64,000 bases of DNA from Clostridium_AD sp047624165 (GCA_047624165.1 JBLHPD010000002.1:1-64000), one strand, 5' to 3'. Counted from the first letter of the stretch, positions 24,911 to 34,224 are shown. Made by a program: numbers and translations. The notes: generated from the letters alone by a model not told the origin.

Positions 24911-26932
24911 TTATTTTAGTAATTTTAGTAATATTCCACCATATTGAAATATTACTGGTGCAAATACTAATGAAACTATAGTCATAAGCTTTATAAGTAT
25001 ATTCATTGATGGTCCTGAAGTATCCTTAAATGGATCACCGACAGTATCTCCAACAACACTGGCTTTATGACAATCACTTCCTTTTCCACCGTGATTTCCA
25101 ACTTCGATAAATTTCTTCGCATTATCCCATGCGCCACCTGAGTTAGCCATAAATATTGCCAGTAAAACACCACTACTTACTGCTCCTGCCAGTAATCCAC
25201 CTAAAGCTTCTGCCCCTAAAAGCATTCCAACAACTATTGGAACAAGAATAGCCAATATTCCTGGTAATATCATTTCTTTTAAAGCTGCTGCTGTAGATAT
25301 GTCTACACATTTTTTATAATCTGGAGTTCCAGTTCCTTCCATAAGACCCGGTATTACTTTAAATTGTCTTCTAACCTCTTGTATCATTTCATTAGCAGCT
25401 TTACTAACTGATTCCATAGTTAAAGCTCCAAATAAAAATGGTAACATAGCGCCTATAAGCAATCCAACTAAGGTAACAGGTTGTAGCAAATTAATAGCAG
25501 TTAATTGAACTTTTTGTGCATATGATGCAAATAAAGCTAAAGCGGTAAGTGCTGCAGAGCCTATGGCAAAACCTTTGCCAATAGCAGCTGTTGTATTTCC
25601 AACTGAATCTAGTTTGTCGGTAACTTCGCGTACGCTTGCAGGAAGTTTTGACATTTCTGCAATTCCACCTGCATTATCTGCTATTGGACCATAAGCATCA
25701 ACAGCTACTGTTAATCCAGCAGTAGACAACATTCCTACTGCTGCTAATGAAATACCATATAGACCCATAAGATTATTTGAGTATCCTCCCATAGCAAAGT
25801 AAGATGCTAAAACACCTACTGCTATAAACATAATAGGGTATACTGTTGATTTCATTCCTACTGCCAAACCTGATATAATTGTTGTGGCAGCGCCAGTTTT
25901 AGATTGATATGCAATGTTTTTTACATGTTTGTACTCTGCTGATGTATATATCTCTGTAATCTTGCCAATGATCATACCAACAATTAAGCCTATAGCAATT
26001 GGTACAAACGCTTTAAAGTCATTGAACATATACTTACTTAAAACAGCTGCAGAAACAATTACGATTCCTCCACCAATATAAGTACCTGTATCTAAGGTTT
26101 TTTGAGGATTAGCATTTTTACTCTTTCTAGCTATAAATACTCCTATAATAGATGCTAAAATTCCTATTGAGGCTAGAGCAAAAGGATATGCGGTTCCTGT
26201 TCCATCTTTATATAATAATGAACCTAAAGTCAATGCGGATATGATAGAGCCAACATATGATTCAAATAGATCTGCACCCATTCCAGCTACGTCCCCAACA
26301 TTATCTCCAACGTTATCTGCTATTACTGCTGGGTTTCTTGGATCATCTTCTGGGATTCCTATTTCAACTTTACCAACTAAGTCAGCTCCAACGTCTGCTG
26401 CTTTAGTATATATTCCACCGCCTACACGAGCGAATAAAGCTATAGAACTAGCTCCTAATCCAAATCCTGTTAAAAAATCTACGTTATTATTAAATACTAT
26501 GTATAAAATTCCTAGGCCAACTATCCCTAGTCCTACAACGGATAATCCCATTACAGCTCCACCTGAAAATGCAATTTGAAGAGCCTTCGCTTGTCCGTGT
26601 CTTGCTGCCTCAGCTGTTCTAACATTAGCTTTAGTAGCAACTTTCATTCCAAAATAACCTGCTAAAATAGAAAAAATTGCCCCTAAAACGAAACAAACTG
26701 CTGTTTGCCAGTTTATGAAAATTAATATTAAGGGAGCCACTACTGAAATAAAGATAGCCAGGTAAGTGTACTCTCTTTTTAAGAATGCCATAGCACCCTC
26801 TTCTATGTACCCTGCTATTTCTTTCATCCTATCGTTACCCGCACTTTCCTTAGTTACACCATTAGCTAATAAAAATGCACATAAAAGTGAAACTAGACCA
26901 CAAACGATGCTTATAAAATAACTATTATTCAA
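24911..26932 (-). CDS. hppA: K+-dependent membrane-bound ion-pumping pyrophosphatase
   Basis: A 673-residue integral membrane enzyme with about 16 helices that couples pyrophosphate hydrolysis to Na+ and/or H+ export. The substrate motifs DVGADLVGKVE (about 178-188) and DNVGDNVGDVAGMGADLFES (about 203-222) are intact, as is the C-terminal KASVVGDTVGDPFKDTSGPS. The diagnostic position in GNTTAAIGKGFAIG is Ala; K+-independent enzymes have Lys there, so this one should be K+-dependent. Such clostridial enzymes are often Na+ pumps, an inference here. The start is TTG at 26932, eight bases after AGGGGGA. An ATG adjacent to the RBS opens only ATGAAAAATTGA, whose stop overlaps the TTG. Confidence 0.95.
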   Translation of the reverse strand: MNNSYFISIVCGLVSLLCAFLLANGVTKESAGNDRMKEIAGYIEEGAMAFLKREYTYLAIFISVVAPLILIFINWQTAVCFVLGAIFSILAGYFGMKVATKANVRTAEAARHGQAKALQIAFSGGAVMGLSVVGLGIVGLGILYIVFNNNVDFLTGFGLGASSIALFARVGGGIYTKAADVGADLVGKVEIGIPEDDPRNPAVIADNVGDNVGDVAGMGADLFESYVGSIISALTLGSLLYKDGTGTAYPFALASIGILASIIGVFIARKSKNANPQKTLDTGTYIGGGIVIVSAAVLSKYMFNDFKAFVPIAIGLIVGMIIGKITEIYTSAEYKHVKNIAYQSKTGAATTIISGLAVGMKSTVYPIMFIAVGVLASYFAMGGYSNNLMGLYGISLAAVGMLSTAGLTVAVDAYGPIADNAGGIAEMSKLPASVREVTDKLDSVGNTTAAIGKGFAIGSAALTALALFASYAQKVQLTAINLLQPVTLVGLLIGAMLPFLFGALTMESVSKAANEMIQEVRRQFKVIPGLMEGTGTPDYKKCVDISTAAALKEMILPGILAILVPIVVGMLLGAEALGGLLAGAVSSGVLLAIFMANSGGAWDNAKKFIEVGNHGGKGSDCHKASVVGDTVGDPFKDTSGPSMNILIKLMTIVSLVFAPVIFQYGGILLKLLK

Positions 26933-27346
26933 TTTTTCATTCCCCCTAAATATAAGTATATTTATTTAACTAAATTCAACATTTTATAGTTATAGCAAAA
27001 TATATTGCTGAAACTATGGTAATTCCGGTAGCATTGATTTGAAGATTTCTTTTGCTTCTTGCAAAAATAAGTAGGAGAATTTCCTTCTGTAAGTCAAGTA
27101 AATCCATTAGCTTTGCTAGGCCACATCTTAACAGAGAATCTATGAGCGAACTAGTAAAATGTGCACACCTCCTTATTCGCTAAATACACGATATTTTATC
27201 ATAATATGAGAGAACTTGCAATAAAATGTAATGCTAAACAGAGCTGAAGTATAATTTTTTTTAACCACTAATTTAACTTTTTCGCAAGCTACTTCCTATA
27301 TAATGAAAAATGATACTAATAATTTATGATTGTGGGGATATTGCAA
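26933..27346. other. Leader and promoter region of hppA, minus strand
   Basis: No convincing gene. The minus strand holds AGGAGGTG at about 27170, followed by an open frame that includes MDLLDLQKEILLLIFARSKR and ends near 26980, without a suitable start next to the RBS. It may be a decayed small gene or an upstream frame in the hppA leader. Confidence 0.3.
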
Positions 27347-27375
27347 TTGACAATATATATAACTATGTATAAAAT
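27347..27375 (+). promoter_or_regulatory. Sigma-A type promoter of the MutS2-like gene
   Basis: TTGACA at 27347-27352, a 17-base spacer, and TAAAAT at 27370-27375. Transcription would begin near 27382, about 350 bases before the coding region, leaving a long leader. Confidence 0.65.
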
Positions 27376-27415
27376 GGTATTAGGTAATGTTAAAATATAA
27401 AAAATGAGGTGCTTT

Positions 27416-27439
27416 ATGAGCGTGTACGTATCTAAATAG
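27416..27439 (+). CDS. Possible seven-residue leader peptide
   Basis: GAGGTG lies six bases before ATG 27416, which opens MSVYVSK and a TAG stop. It sits about 35 bases after the predicted transcription start and ahead of the hairpins of the leader. That layout resembles leaders of antibiotic-inducible genes, in which ribosome stalling changes RNA folding. Only the RBS and position support it. Confidence 0.4.
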   Translation: MSVYVSK

Positions 27440-27452
27440 ATTAAATTTTATA

Positions 27453-27624
27453 ATTAAATAAATCTTTAAAAAGGGTATAGTATACCTTTATTTGTTGTGG
27501 ATTTATTTAGTAATATCTATGAAGATATATATCCACAAAGTGCCGTTATAGTTATAATGGATGGATAATTCCATCTCTTATGAAGTTACGTATTTTAGCT
27601 GTGGGAGTATCCATGGCTTTTTTT
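27453..27624 (+). promoter_or_regulatory. Structured leader with terminator and antiterminator
   Basis: In order: hairpin AAAGGGTATAGTATACCTTT (about 27471-27490); stem TTGTGGAT (27495) with ATCCACAA (about 27538) enclosing ATATCTATGAAGATAT; then an intrinsic terminator at 27598-27624, GCTGTGG / CCATGGC with loop GAGTAT and seven T. ATGGATA at 27561-27567 can pair perfectly with TATCCAT at 27608-27614, which would break the terminator stem. The two structures exclude each other, as in attenuators and riboswitches. I do not recognise a known riboswitch class. Confidence 0.5.
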
Positions 27625-27738
27625 GTTTTGCAGATAAATAAGACCTTTGCAAAATGAGTTATATAGAAAATGGTAATGAGATTTATAAAGGATTAGTATC
27701 TTCATAGAACAAATTGCTTGATATGAGGAGAGATAGAA

Positions 27739-29589
27739 ATGAATATAAAAACATTTAATAAGTTGCAATATAATGAACTAAAGGGAATTGTAAAGTCTTA
27801 TTGTGTAAGTGGACTCGGAAAAAATTTAATAGATAGATTAAAGCCAAGTAGCAGCTTAAAAGTTGTCCAAAATAGGCTTAATGAAACTAGTGAGGGTAGA
27901 GCTTTATTAGATACTGTAGGGCATATTCCATTAGAAGGAATCTTTAATATAAAAAGTATTATAGAGAATATGCAAAAGGGGTCAATACTAGAGCCAGAGG
28001 AATTAACAAAGATCTGTAACTTTTTGAGGGGCTGCAGAAAAATTAAGGCTTTCATGATGGGAAAAGAACTTTACGCTCCAACTTTAAGTAGTTATGGTAA
28101 TTAAATTACAGAATTTAAAACTATAGAGGAAGAAATTGATTTTTCTATAAGAGGGAATTTAGTAGATTCAAATGCAAGTAAAGAGCTTAAGAAAATTAGA
28201 AGACATATAGAAGATACGGATAGTAAAATACAAGAAAAATTAGAGAAGTTTTTAAAAAGCAGTACAAATAAAACTTTTATACAAGAGTTTTTTGTCAGCA
28301 AGCGAAATGATAGATATACTATTCCTATAAAGGCGGCCTATAAAAATCAAGTTCCGGGGATAATTGTAGAAACATCATCTAAAGGATCTACTGCATTTAT
28401 AGAACCAAGTGTTATTTCAAAACATACGACAGAGATGGTGCTATTAAAGTCAGAGGAAGCTTTAGAAGAATATAAAATATTAGTTGCATTAACTGAGTTA
28501 ATATATGATAACTCAAAGGAAATTAATATCAATATAGAGGTAATATCAGAGTATGATATGATTTTTTCGAAAGCTAAATATAGTAGAGATATAGATGGAA
28601 TAAAGCCTAAATTAAATGATTATGGATATAAAAATATTGCGGAGGGTAAGCATCCATTGTTAAAAGGAAATATAGTACCTTTAGATTTTAGTATCGGAAT
28701 AAATTATAGAGCATTAATAATAACGGGGCCTAATGCAGGGGGGAAAACTGTGGTGTTAAAAACGGTTGGACTCTTAACTTTAGCGGTGCAATCAGGTTTT
28801 CATATTGCAGATGATCAAAGCATAGAAAACTCCTTAAGCACATTTTCCTCGCATGTAAAGAATTTAGCTGAGATGATTAATAGTAGTAACAAATCTACGC
28901 TAATATTATGTGACGAAATAGGAAGTGGAACTGATCCTAATGAAGGGGCTGGCCTCGCAATTGCAATACTCGAGGAACTTTACCATAAAGGATGCATCAT
29001 TATGGCCACCACTCATTATGGAGAAATTAAGAACTATTCTAAGAGGCATAGCGATTTTGAAAATGCAGCAATGCAGTTTCAAAAGGATACATTGGAGCCT
29101 ATGTATAACCTTATTACGGGGAAATCAGGGGAGAGCAATGCTCTTTGGATTTCTAAGAAAATGGGTATAAAGGACACTATCCTTGAAAAGGCAAAAAAGT
29201 ATGCGGAGGATAAGGATTATAATTTAGAATTAGTAAAAGCAAGTAAGGTAAAAAAGAAAAAAGACGAAGAAGATATACTTAGTATAAAAACTTATAATTA
29301 TAAAATAGGGGATAAGATGTTTCTTATTGAGTATAATGATTTTGATATTGTGTATAAACCTATAGACAACTTTAATAATATAACGGTGTTATATAAGGAC
29401 GACTTCCTAGAGGTTAATGAAAAAAGGCTAAGACTAGAGCTTGAGGCTGCGGATTTATACCCAGAGGATTATGACCTTAATACATTATTTGTGGATTTTC
29501 AGCAGCGAAAGCTAGAAAGAGACATTGAGAGAGGATCTAAGAAGGCATTAAAGAAAATTCAAAAGGAAATAAGAAATAACAATAGCTAA
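27739..29589 (+). pseudogene. MutS2-like ATPase gene lacking Smr domain, interrupted by a stop codon
   Basis: One continuous frame of 616 codons broken by a TAA at 28102-28104; the frame is the same on both sides. The first part (MNIKTFNKLQYNELKGIVKS...) is the MutS2 core, and the second holds the clamp, Walker A TGPNAGGKTVVLKTVG and Walker B LILCDEIGSGTDPNEGAGLA. Between GFHIA and DDQSIENSLSTFSSH about 20 residues normally present (FDxIFADIGD block) are absent, a second lesion. The usual KOW and Smr nuclease domains of full-length MutS2 (about 785 residues) are missing, as in a shorter clostridial subfamily. MutS2 acts on recombination intermediates and on collided ribosomes. GAGGAGAG precedes ATG 27739. 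It is probably not functional as one protein. Confidence 0.85.
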
Positions 29590-29638
29590 AAAAGGGAATA
29601 AGGTTTAGGTTTAAGTTAAACTATTTTTTGCAAAAGAC

Positions 29639-29669
29639 TTGACATGTACCCCACAGGCACCATTATAGT
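29639..29669 (+). promoter_or_regulatory. MerR-type promoter with 19-bp spacer
   Basis: TTGACA (29639-29644), 19 bases, then TATAGT (29664-29669). Long 19-base spacers are typical of promoters activated by MerR proteins. The spacer contains the weak dyad GTACC-CCACA-GGCAC centred between the two elements, where a MerR dimer would bind. It stands directly before the merR gene, suggesting autoregulation. Confidence 0.6.
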
Positions 29670-29715
29670 TAATTTAAAGGTTAGCTAACTTTTAAGTTTA
29701 TTGGAGGTGTTATTA

Positions 29716-30651
29716 ATGAATATTAAAATTGTATCGGAAAAAACTGGATTGACAAAAAAGGCTATTAAATATTATGAAAGTGAAGGATTGATTAGTCCTT
29801 TTAAAAATAATGATAACAACTATAGAGAGTATACTGATAATGATATTGTAAAACTTAATTTAATTGGTGCATTAAGAGTTATAGAGATACCAATAAGTGA
29901 AATAAAGTGTTTAGTAGAGGGGGATAAAGGTCTACAGGATATTATGAATGATACTCTAATAAAAGTGACTGAAACTATAAACAATTTAGAAAAAACTAAA
30001 CTTATTATTAGTAATCTTATTAATAAAGAAACAAAAGATTACTATAGTATTGGTGAACAAGTTATGAAACTAAGAGAAACCTTAGAGCTTTCAATTATTG
30101 AAAAAAATGAGTTTGTGTCAACTACTTTAATTAAAATTTTCCCTGGAAACTTTGGAAAAATATTTGTAAGTTGCTATAAACCCTTTTTAAATATTACTAT
30201 AGACAATAATGAAAAGAAAGAAGCATGGTTAAAACTTGTAGAGTTTTTGGATGATTTAGATGAATTAGATGATACTAATCCATTTATTAAAGGCATGAAC
30301 AGTATAGATATTAATAAAATTAATTGCCATGCTGAAAAAACTAATAATAATGTACTAAATCTTTTAAGTGGAGATATTACTTTAAGAGAAAAATACAAGA
30401 AAAATATTATATCAATGATAAATTCTATAAATGAAAATGAAGAACTTAGGAAAAGTATTAAAGAATCATTCATTAATGCTAAGAGTATGCTTAATAGTAT
30501 TGGGGAAGTTGATAATGATTTTGACATATATTTAGAAATTTTAAATGAGGATTATAAAAGATATAGAGAAATAGGTAAGGAAATATATAAACAAGCAAGT
30601 AATGAAATAGGATTAAACTTAAGTTGGGAGGAATTTGTAGAAAGTCTATAA
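29716..30651 (+). CDS. MerR family transcriptional regulator with long C-terminal domain
   Basis: A 311-residue protein. The N-terminal winged helix is clear: IVSEKTGLTKKAIKYYESEG, then NNYREYTDNDIVKLNLIGAL (to about residue 60), followed by the dimerisation helix. The C-terminal 190 residues are helical and acidic and match no effector domain I know. Effector domains of this size occur in multidrug-binding MerR proteins. The ATG at 29716 follows GGAGGTG by seven bases; the earlier frame start at 29701 precedes the RBS. A truncated ABC-2 permease gene follows, so it may once have controlled an exporter. Confidence 0.85.
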   Translation: MNIKIVSEKTGLTKKAIKYYESEGLISPFKNNDNNYREYTDNDIVKLNLIGALRVIEIPISEIKCLVEGDKGLQDIMNDTLIKVTETINNLEKTKLIISNLINKETKDYYSIGEQVMKLRETLELSIIEKNEFVSTTLIKIFPGNFGKIFVSCYKPFLNITIDNNEKKEAWLKLVEFLDDLDELDDTNPFIKGMNSIDINKINCHAEKTNNNVLNLLSGDITLREKYKKNIISMINSINENEELRKSIKESFINAKSMLNSIGEVDNDFDIYLEILNEDYKRYREIGKEIYKQASNEIGLNLSWEEFVESL

Positions 30652-30660
30652 AATTAATTT

Positions 30661-30698
30661 AAATAAGCATCTATATTAATTTGTAGATGCTTATTTTT
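30661..30698 (+). terminator. Terminator after the merR gene
   Basis: Perfect stem AAATAAGCATCTA / TAGATGCTTATTT with loop TATTAATTTG, followed by T residues. Confidence 0.85.
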
Positions 30699-30956
30699 AC
30701 TATTTTATTTCTGTATCCAATAAATAGAAAAAAGATTATGCTAGCAAAGTTAGCTATTGTGGCTATGGTATTATCGAGTATTTTCTTGAATTTTAGTCTA
30801 TATATTTTAAATATTTTCGTAAATTTTATTCCAGTTCCTTTAACTGGCGATGTTCTAATAAAAAACCTAATTAATATTGTCGTATTCAGCAGTCTAGGAG
30901 CAGCTACTGCTTATTTAGCCATAAAAGATGTAGAAAAAGTAGATCTCGTTAATTAA
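30699..30956 (+). pseudogene. C-terminal relic of an ABC-2 type permease
   Basis: An open frame without RBS; its only early ATG (30687) lies inside the terminator hairpin. It encodes FLYPINRKKIMLAKLAIVAM, then two hydrophobic segments and LAIKDVEKVDLVN. The block YPxxRKKIMLAKL is typical of ABC-2 permeases of bacteriocin or antibiotic exporters. The N-terminal part and the ATPase gene are missing. Confidence 0.5.
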
Positions 30957-30986
30957 ATAAAAAAACGACTAAAAAGTCTTTGGTCA

Positions 30987-32345
30987 TTACGACTTTATAA
31001 ATAATTCAAATATTAGCTTTTCCTTTTTCTTATAACATTTTATATTTCCGAAATGAAGCTTTACAATATCCTTAACAATAGATAGACCTAGACCACTACC
31101 CTCCTCACTTCTGGATTGATCCTTTTTGTATAATCTTTCAAAAAAACTATCTACTTCTGCTTCAGAAATTGGCTCCTTAGGGACATTACTCAAAGAAAAA
31201 ACTCCATAGTTTACATTATTAAGCTTTTCTTTAGAAATTTTAATATTAATTACAGTATTTGGTTTAGAGTACTTTAAAGAATTACTTAGAAGATTATTTA
31301 CTGCCCTTGCAAGCAGATCAGAATCACCATAGATGTAAACAGGTTCATTTGACAACTCCAGTTCTAGCTTTAATGACTTTTTCTCAAATACAATTTCTTC
31401 ATCCTCAAATAGTTGTCTTGCTAATTCATTTAATTCTAAGTTTTCATTGTTTAAAACTATTTCCTTTGAAGAAAGTTTTGAATATTGGAAAAAATCCTCC
31501 ATCATAATTGCAAGAAACAAACCTTTACGTTCTATGATGTTGATATATTTATTCATTTCTCCCTTAGAATCATATTTTTCTTTCTTAATCATATCAATAT
31601 ATCCAAGAATGGTTGTAAGCGGAGTTCGTATGTCATGAGAAATATTGGTGAGAAATTCGCTTCTTTTCTGATCTTCCTTATCTGATTCAGAGGCCATAAA
31701 ATTGATGTCTTCTGCAAGGTCTCTTAATTCATTTCTATATTTAATGGGAGCTCTGTGAGTCAAATCACCCTCTGCAATAATTGCCACAGAGGCTTTTATT
31801 TTAGAAATATAGGATATTCTTCCCCCTATAAGCAGGAAGAAGCATATTAGAAACCCTATTAAAGCGTAAACTAGCATACCTGTGTCATCTTGTCCATATC
31901 TTAAATAAACATAATATAAGAAGTATCCATCTTTCAAATAGTCACAACCAGAAATTTTAAAAACATTATTATCAGTTTTTGAATTAGAATATTCTTTTTT
32001 ACCACTTATAATCTCATTCTTATCAATAGCGAGTAAGCCTTTATTACTTCCGGCTACAACAGTACCAGTAGCATCCACTACATAAAAGCTGTAACCAAAC
32101 TTGAAGCTATATTTTCTATCTAAAAGCTGCTGTAATTCAGGATGATTATTAAGGTTGCTACTGTTAAGATCTTTCTCTAAGCCGGTAATACTTTCAGAAT
32201 AGATATTATTTATTCTGGAGGTAGAATTTTCACTATATAAACCTATTCCTTGATTTTTAATCATTATAGCAGCAGTCAAGGAAATCACTAAAGAGATTAA
32301 TGAAATTATAACCAATTCACCCTTAAGCTTAATAATCCTTCTCAA
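30987..32345 (-). CDS. Sensor histidine kinase
   Basis: A 452-residue kinase. Two membrane helices (about 12-28 and 155-178) enclose an extracellular sensor; a HAMP-like linker follows, then the HisKA box NISHDIRTPLTTILGYIDMI with the phosphorylated His at about 237. The ATPase domain has NNLLSNSLKYSKPNT (N box) and EEGSGLGLSIVKDIV (G box). The gene overlaps the upstream response regulator gene by 17 bases. The pair resembles VanS/VanR-type and bacitracin-sensing systems that respond to envelope stress. Confidence 0.93.
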   Translation of the reverse strand: MRRIIKLKGELVIISLISLVISLTAAIMIKNQGIGLYSENSTSRINNIYSESITGLEKDLNSSNLNNHPELQQLLDRKYSFKFGYSFYVVDATGTVVAGSNKGLLAIDKNEIISGKKEYSNSKTDNNVFKISGCDYLKDGYFLYYVYLRYGQDDTGMLVYALIGFLICFFLLIGGRISYISKIKASVAIIAEGDLTHRAPIKYRNELRDLAEDINFMASESDKEDQKRSEFLTNISHDIRTPLTTILGYIDMIKKEKYDSKGEMNKYINIIERKGLFLAIMMEDFFQYSKLSSKEIVLNNENLELNELARQLFEDEEIVFEKKSLKLELELSNEPVYIYGDSDLLARAVNNLLSNSLKYSKPNTVINIKISKEKLNNVNYGVFSLSNVPKEPISEAEVDSFFERLYKKDQSRSEEGSGLGLSIVKDIVKLHFGNIKCYKKKEKLIFELFIKS

Positions 32346-33021
32346 CCTTATACCCCATTCCCCAAATAGTTTTTATATATTTACCTTCTTTAACTTTATC
32401 ACCTAATTTTTCTCTTAGATTACGCATATGAACAATTACACTGTTATCATTTTCTAAAAAGATTTCTTTCCATATCAATTGATACAGCACTTTAGTTGAA
32501 TATACTCGTCCCTTATTTGAGGCTAAGGTGCTCAGAATATCAAATTCTTTTGGAGTTAATATAATTTCTTCTCTGCATTTTTGTACTGTATGTTCTAAAA
32601 GATTGATTTCTAAGTCCTTTACTTTTAATATGCTATTAGCATCAGGGACATTAATATTAACAGTCCTTTTTATTATTGCAAGAACTCTTAAAGATAATTC
32701 TGCAAAGTCAAAAGGCTTAACCACATAATCATCACACCCCTTGGTAAAGCCCTTTATTTTGTCTATTTGCTCACTTTTAGCAGTTAAAAGAATTACAGGT
32801 GTATCACAAAACTCTCTCAGCTTGGCGAGCATTGCATAGCCATCCATTTTGGGCATCATAATATCTAATAATATCAGTGAAAAAGATTTATTTTTAGTGA
32901 TTTCTAAACCTTCTTCACCATCACAGGCATAATCGACTTCATAATCTTCCCTAGAAAAATAATTTCCAAGCATTTCTCTTATGTCTAGATCATCATCCAC
33001 AATCAATATTTTATTCTGCAT
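32329..33021 (-). CDS. OmpR family response regulator
   Basis: A 230-residue protein with receiver domain (acidic pair DDD at 9-11, phospho-acceptor Asp in LLDIMMP at about 53, Thr in LLTAKS, Lys in VVKPF) and a winged-helix output domain (about 130-228, ILTPKEFDILSTLASNKGRV, MRNLREKLGDK). It pairs with the histidine kinase gene that overlaps its end. The CPBP protease gene 52 bases upstream is probably in the same operon or its target. Confidence 0.95.
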   Translation of the reverse strand: MQNKILIVDDDLDIREMLGNYFSREDYEVDYACDGEEGLEITKNKSFSLILLDIMMPKMDGYAMLAKLREFCDTPVILLTAKSEQIDKIKGFTKGCDDYVVKPFDFAELSLRVLAIIKRTVNINVPDANSILKVKDLEINLLEHTVQKCREEIILTPKEFDILSTLASNKGRVYSTKVLYQLIWKEIFLENDNSVIVHMRNLREKLGDKVKEGKYIKTIWGMGYKVEKDY

Positions 33022-33073
33022 GCTAACACCTATCCCTAAGTTTTTTTCTTTATTATACCATTTTAAATTTCGG

Positions 33074-33895
33074 TTAAGTATAAATAGATAAATCAGATGG
33101 TTTTACTTTTCTAAGAATAAAAAGTCCATAAATTAATATAGGTAGCATTACTATAATAGATGCTATAGCATTAGGTACAGATATAGTAAAATATGCTTTG
33201 CGAATACCTCCACCGACAGCAATTTCTCTAAGACTGCCCAAAATATCAAATATAGCATGAATAATAATTGCTGGATATATAGTTTTATTTCTTAAAACAC
33301 ATGCTGCAAAAAATACTCCAATAAACATTCCGTATGTAATTTGCGTAAGACTAGCAAGCAATGAAAAATGATGTAAAATAAAATGAACTATATGAGTTGA
33401 ACCAAATAATAAACTTGATAAAATTACTGAAAGGTAACATCCTTCTTTTGTACTTCCCCACTTTCGAAGCATTACACCTAAAACTACACCCCGGCATAGT
33501 ACCTCTTCAAACAATCCTGTAGATAAATAGGTTAATATGAAAAGTATAATTACAAACGGTTTTGATTTATCTATAACAATACTGCCATCTATTAATCCTG
33601 CTCCATTAATAAAAGAAAATATTATCATAGGCCATATAATCCATAAGTCCTTCCACTGTTTAGGGCTAGTAAATCCTGAACTTTTCAATAAGTTAAATCG
33701 CTTTAAAATCATTATTAAGACAAAGCTAGCAAATGTTTGTTCAAATATACCTGTTGCATATTCACTAGATTGATGATCTAAAAAAGGTGAAAAGATTGGA
33801 TCCATAGGTATAAATGTAAATGAAACAATAACAAGAATTAGAATAATTGAAAAAATCACAGGTTTCTCAAAGGCATAAGTTCTTAGTTTGTGCAT
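33074..33895 (-). CDS. CPBP family intramembrane protease
   Basis: A 273-residue protein with about seven membrane helices. The CPBP (Abi/CAAX protease) motifs are present: FEEVLCRGV (EExxxR, about 133-141), FGSTHIVHF (FxxxH, about 162-170) and HAIFD (HxxxD, about 211). Members cleave prenylated or other membrane peptides, and some protect against bacteriocins. AAAGGAGAAAC lies before the ATG at 33895. Its place ahead of the two-component genes suggests an envelope stress or bacteriocin immunity role, which is inference. Confidence 0.9.
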   Translation of the reverse strand: MHKLRTYAFEKPVIFSIILILVIVSFTFIPMDPIFSPFLDHQSSEYATGIFEQTFASFVLIMILKRFNLLKSSGFTSPKQWKDLWIIWPMIIFSFINGAGLIDGSIVIDKSKPFVIILFILTYLSTGLFEEVLCRGVVLGVMLRKWGSTKEGCYLSVILSSLLFGSTHIVHFILHHFSLLASLTQITYGMFIGVFFAACVLRNKTIYPAIIIHAIFDILGSLREIAVGGGIRKAYFTISVPNAIASIIVMLPILIYGLFILRKVKPSDLSIYT

Positions 33896-34134
33896 TTATG
33901 TTTCTCCTTTTTAAATATTTTATTTGCAGATTTTAAGTGAATCATCCAAGTAACTTCCTATTTTTAAAATTTAATCGGCTATATCTACAATTATAAAATA
34001 TAAAAAGTATGAAATTTATGTTTTAAAAATAAGTAAATTATAAAGATTACAATTTAAAAGCACTTAAATTCTTTCTTTTATACTATTTATTAAATCCATT
34101 GTCTAGATCTAATTTTGCCTGTAATATGAAATGA
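33896..34134. other. AT-rich intergenic region between divergent genes
   Basis: Nothing recognised beyond the expected promoter of the CPBP gene on the minus strand. Confidence 0.3.
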
Positions 34135-34163
34135 TTGAACTTAGTCGTAAAAAGTGTTATAAT
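34135..34163 (+). promoter_or_regulatory. Promoter of the ABC-F gene
   Basis: TTGAAC at 34135-34140, a 17-base spacer, and a consensus TATAAT at 34158-34163. Transcription would start near 34170, giving a leader of about 120 bases. Confidence 0.8.
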
Positions 34164-34184
34164 GTCAATGGTAAACTGAGTAAA

Positions 34185-34214
34185 ATGTTTTTACTACATA
34201 AAAATCAAGTATAA
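34185..34214 (+). CDS. Possible nine-residue leader peptide of the ABC-F gene
   Basis: ATG 34185 opens MFLLHKNQV and ends at TAA 34212-34214, just before the antiterminator arm. Its RBS is weak (CTGAG). Leader peptides in this position control antibiotic-responsive attenuation of other ABC-F genes. Confidence 0.35.
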   Translation: MFLLHKNQV

Positions 34215-34224
34215 AATTGCAATT

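Noticed and set aside
28102..28104. Stop codon in the MutS2-like gene as a recoding site
   Set aside because: It is TAA, not TGA, so it cannot be selenocysteine, and a second lesion (missing block) indicates decay.
30687..30698. ATG 30687 as start of the ABC-2 permease fragment
   Set aside because: It lies within the terminator of merR and has no RBS.
34162..34179. Five-codon frame MSMVN as leader peptide of the ABC-F gene
   Set aside because: Its ATG overlaps the -10 element, so it lies upstream of the expected transcript start.
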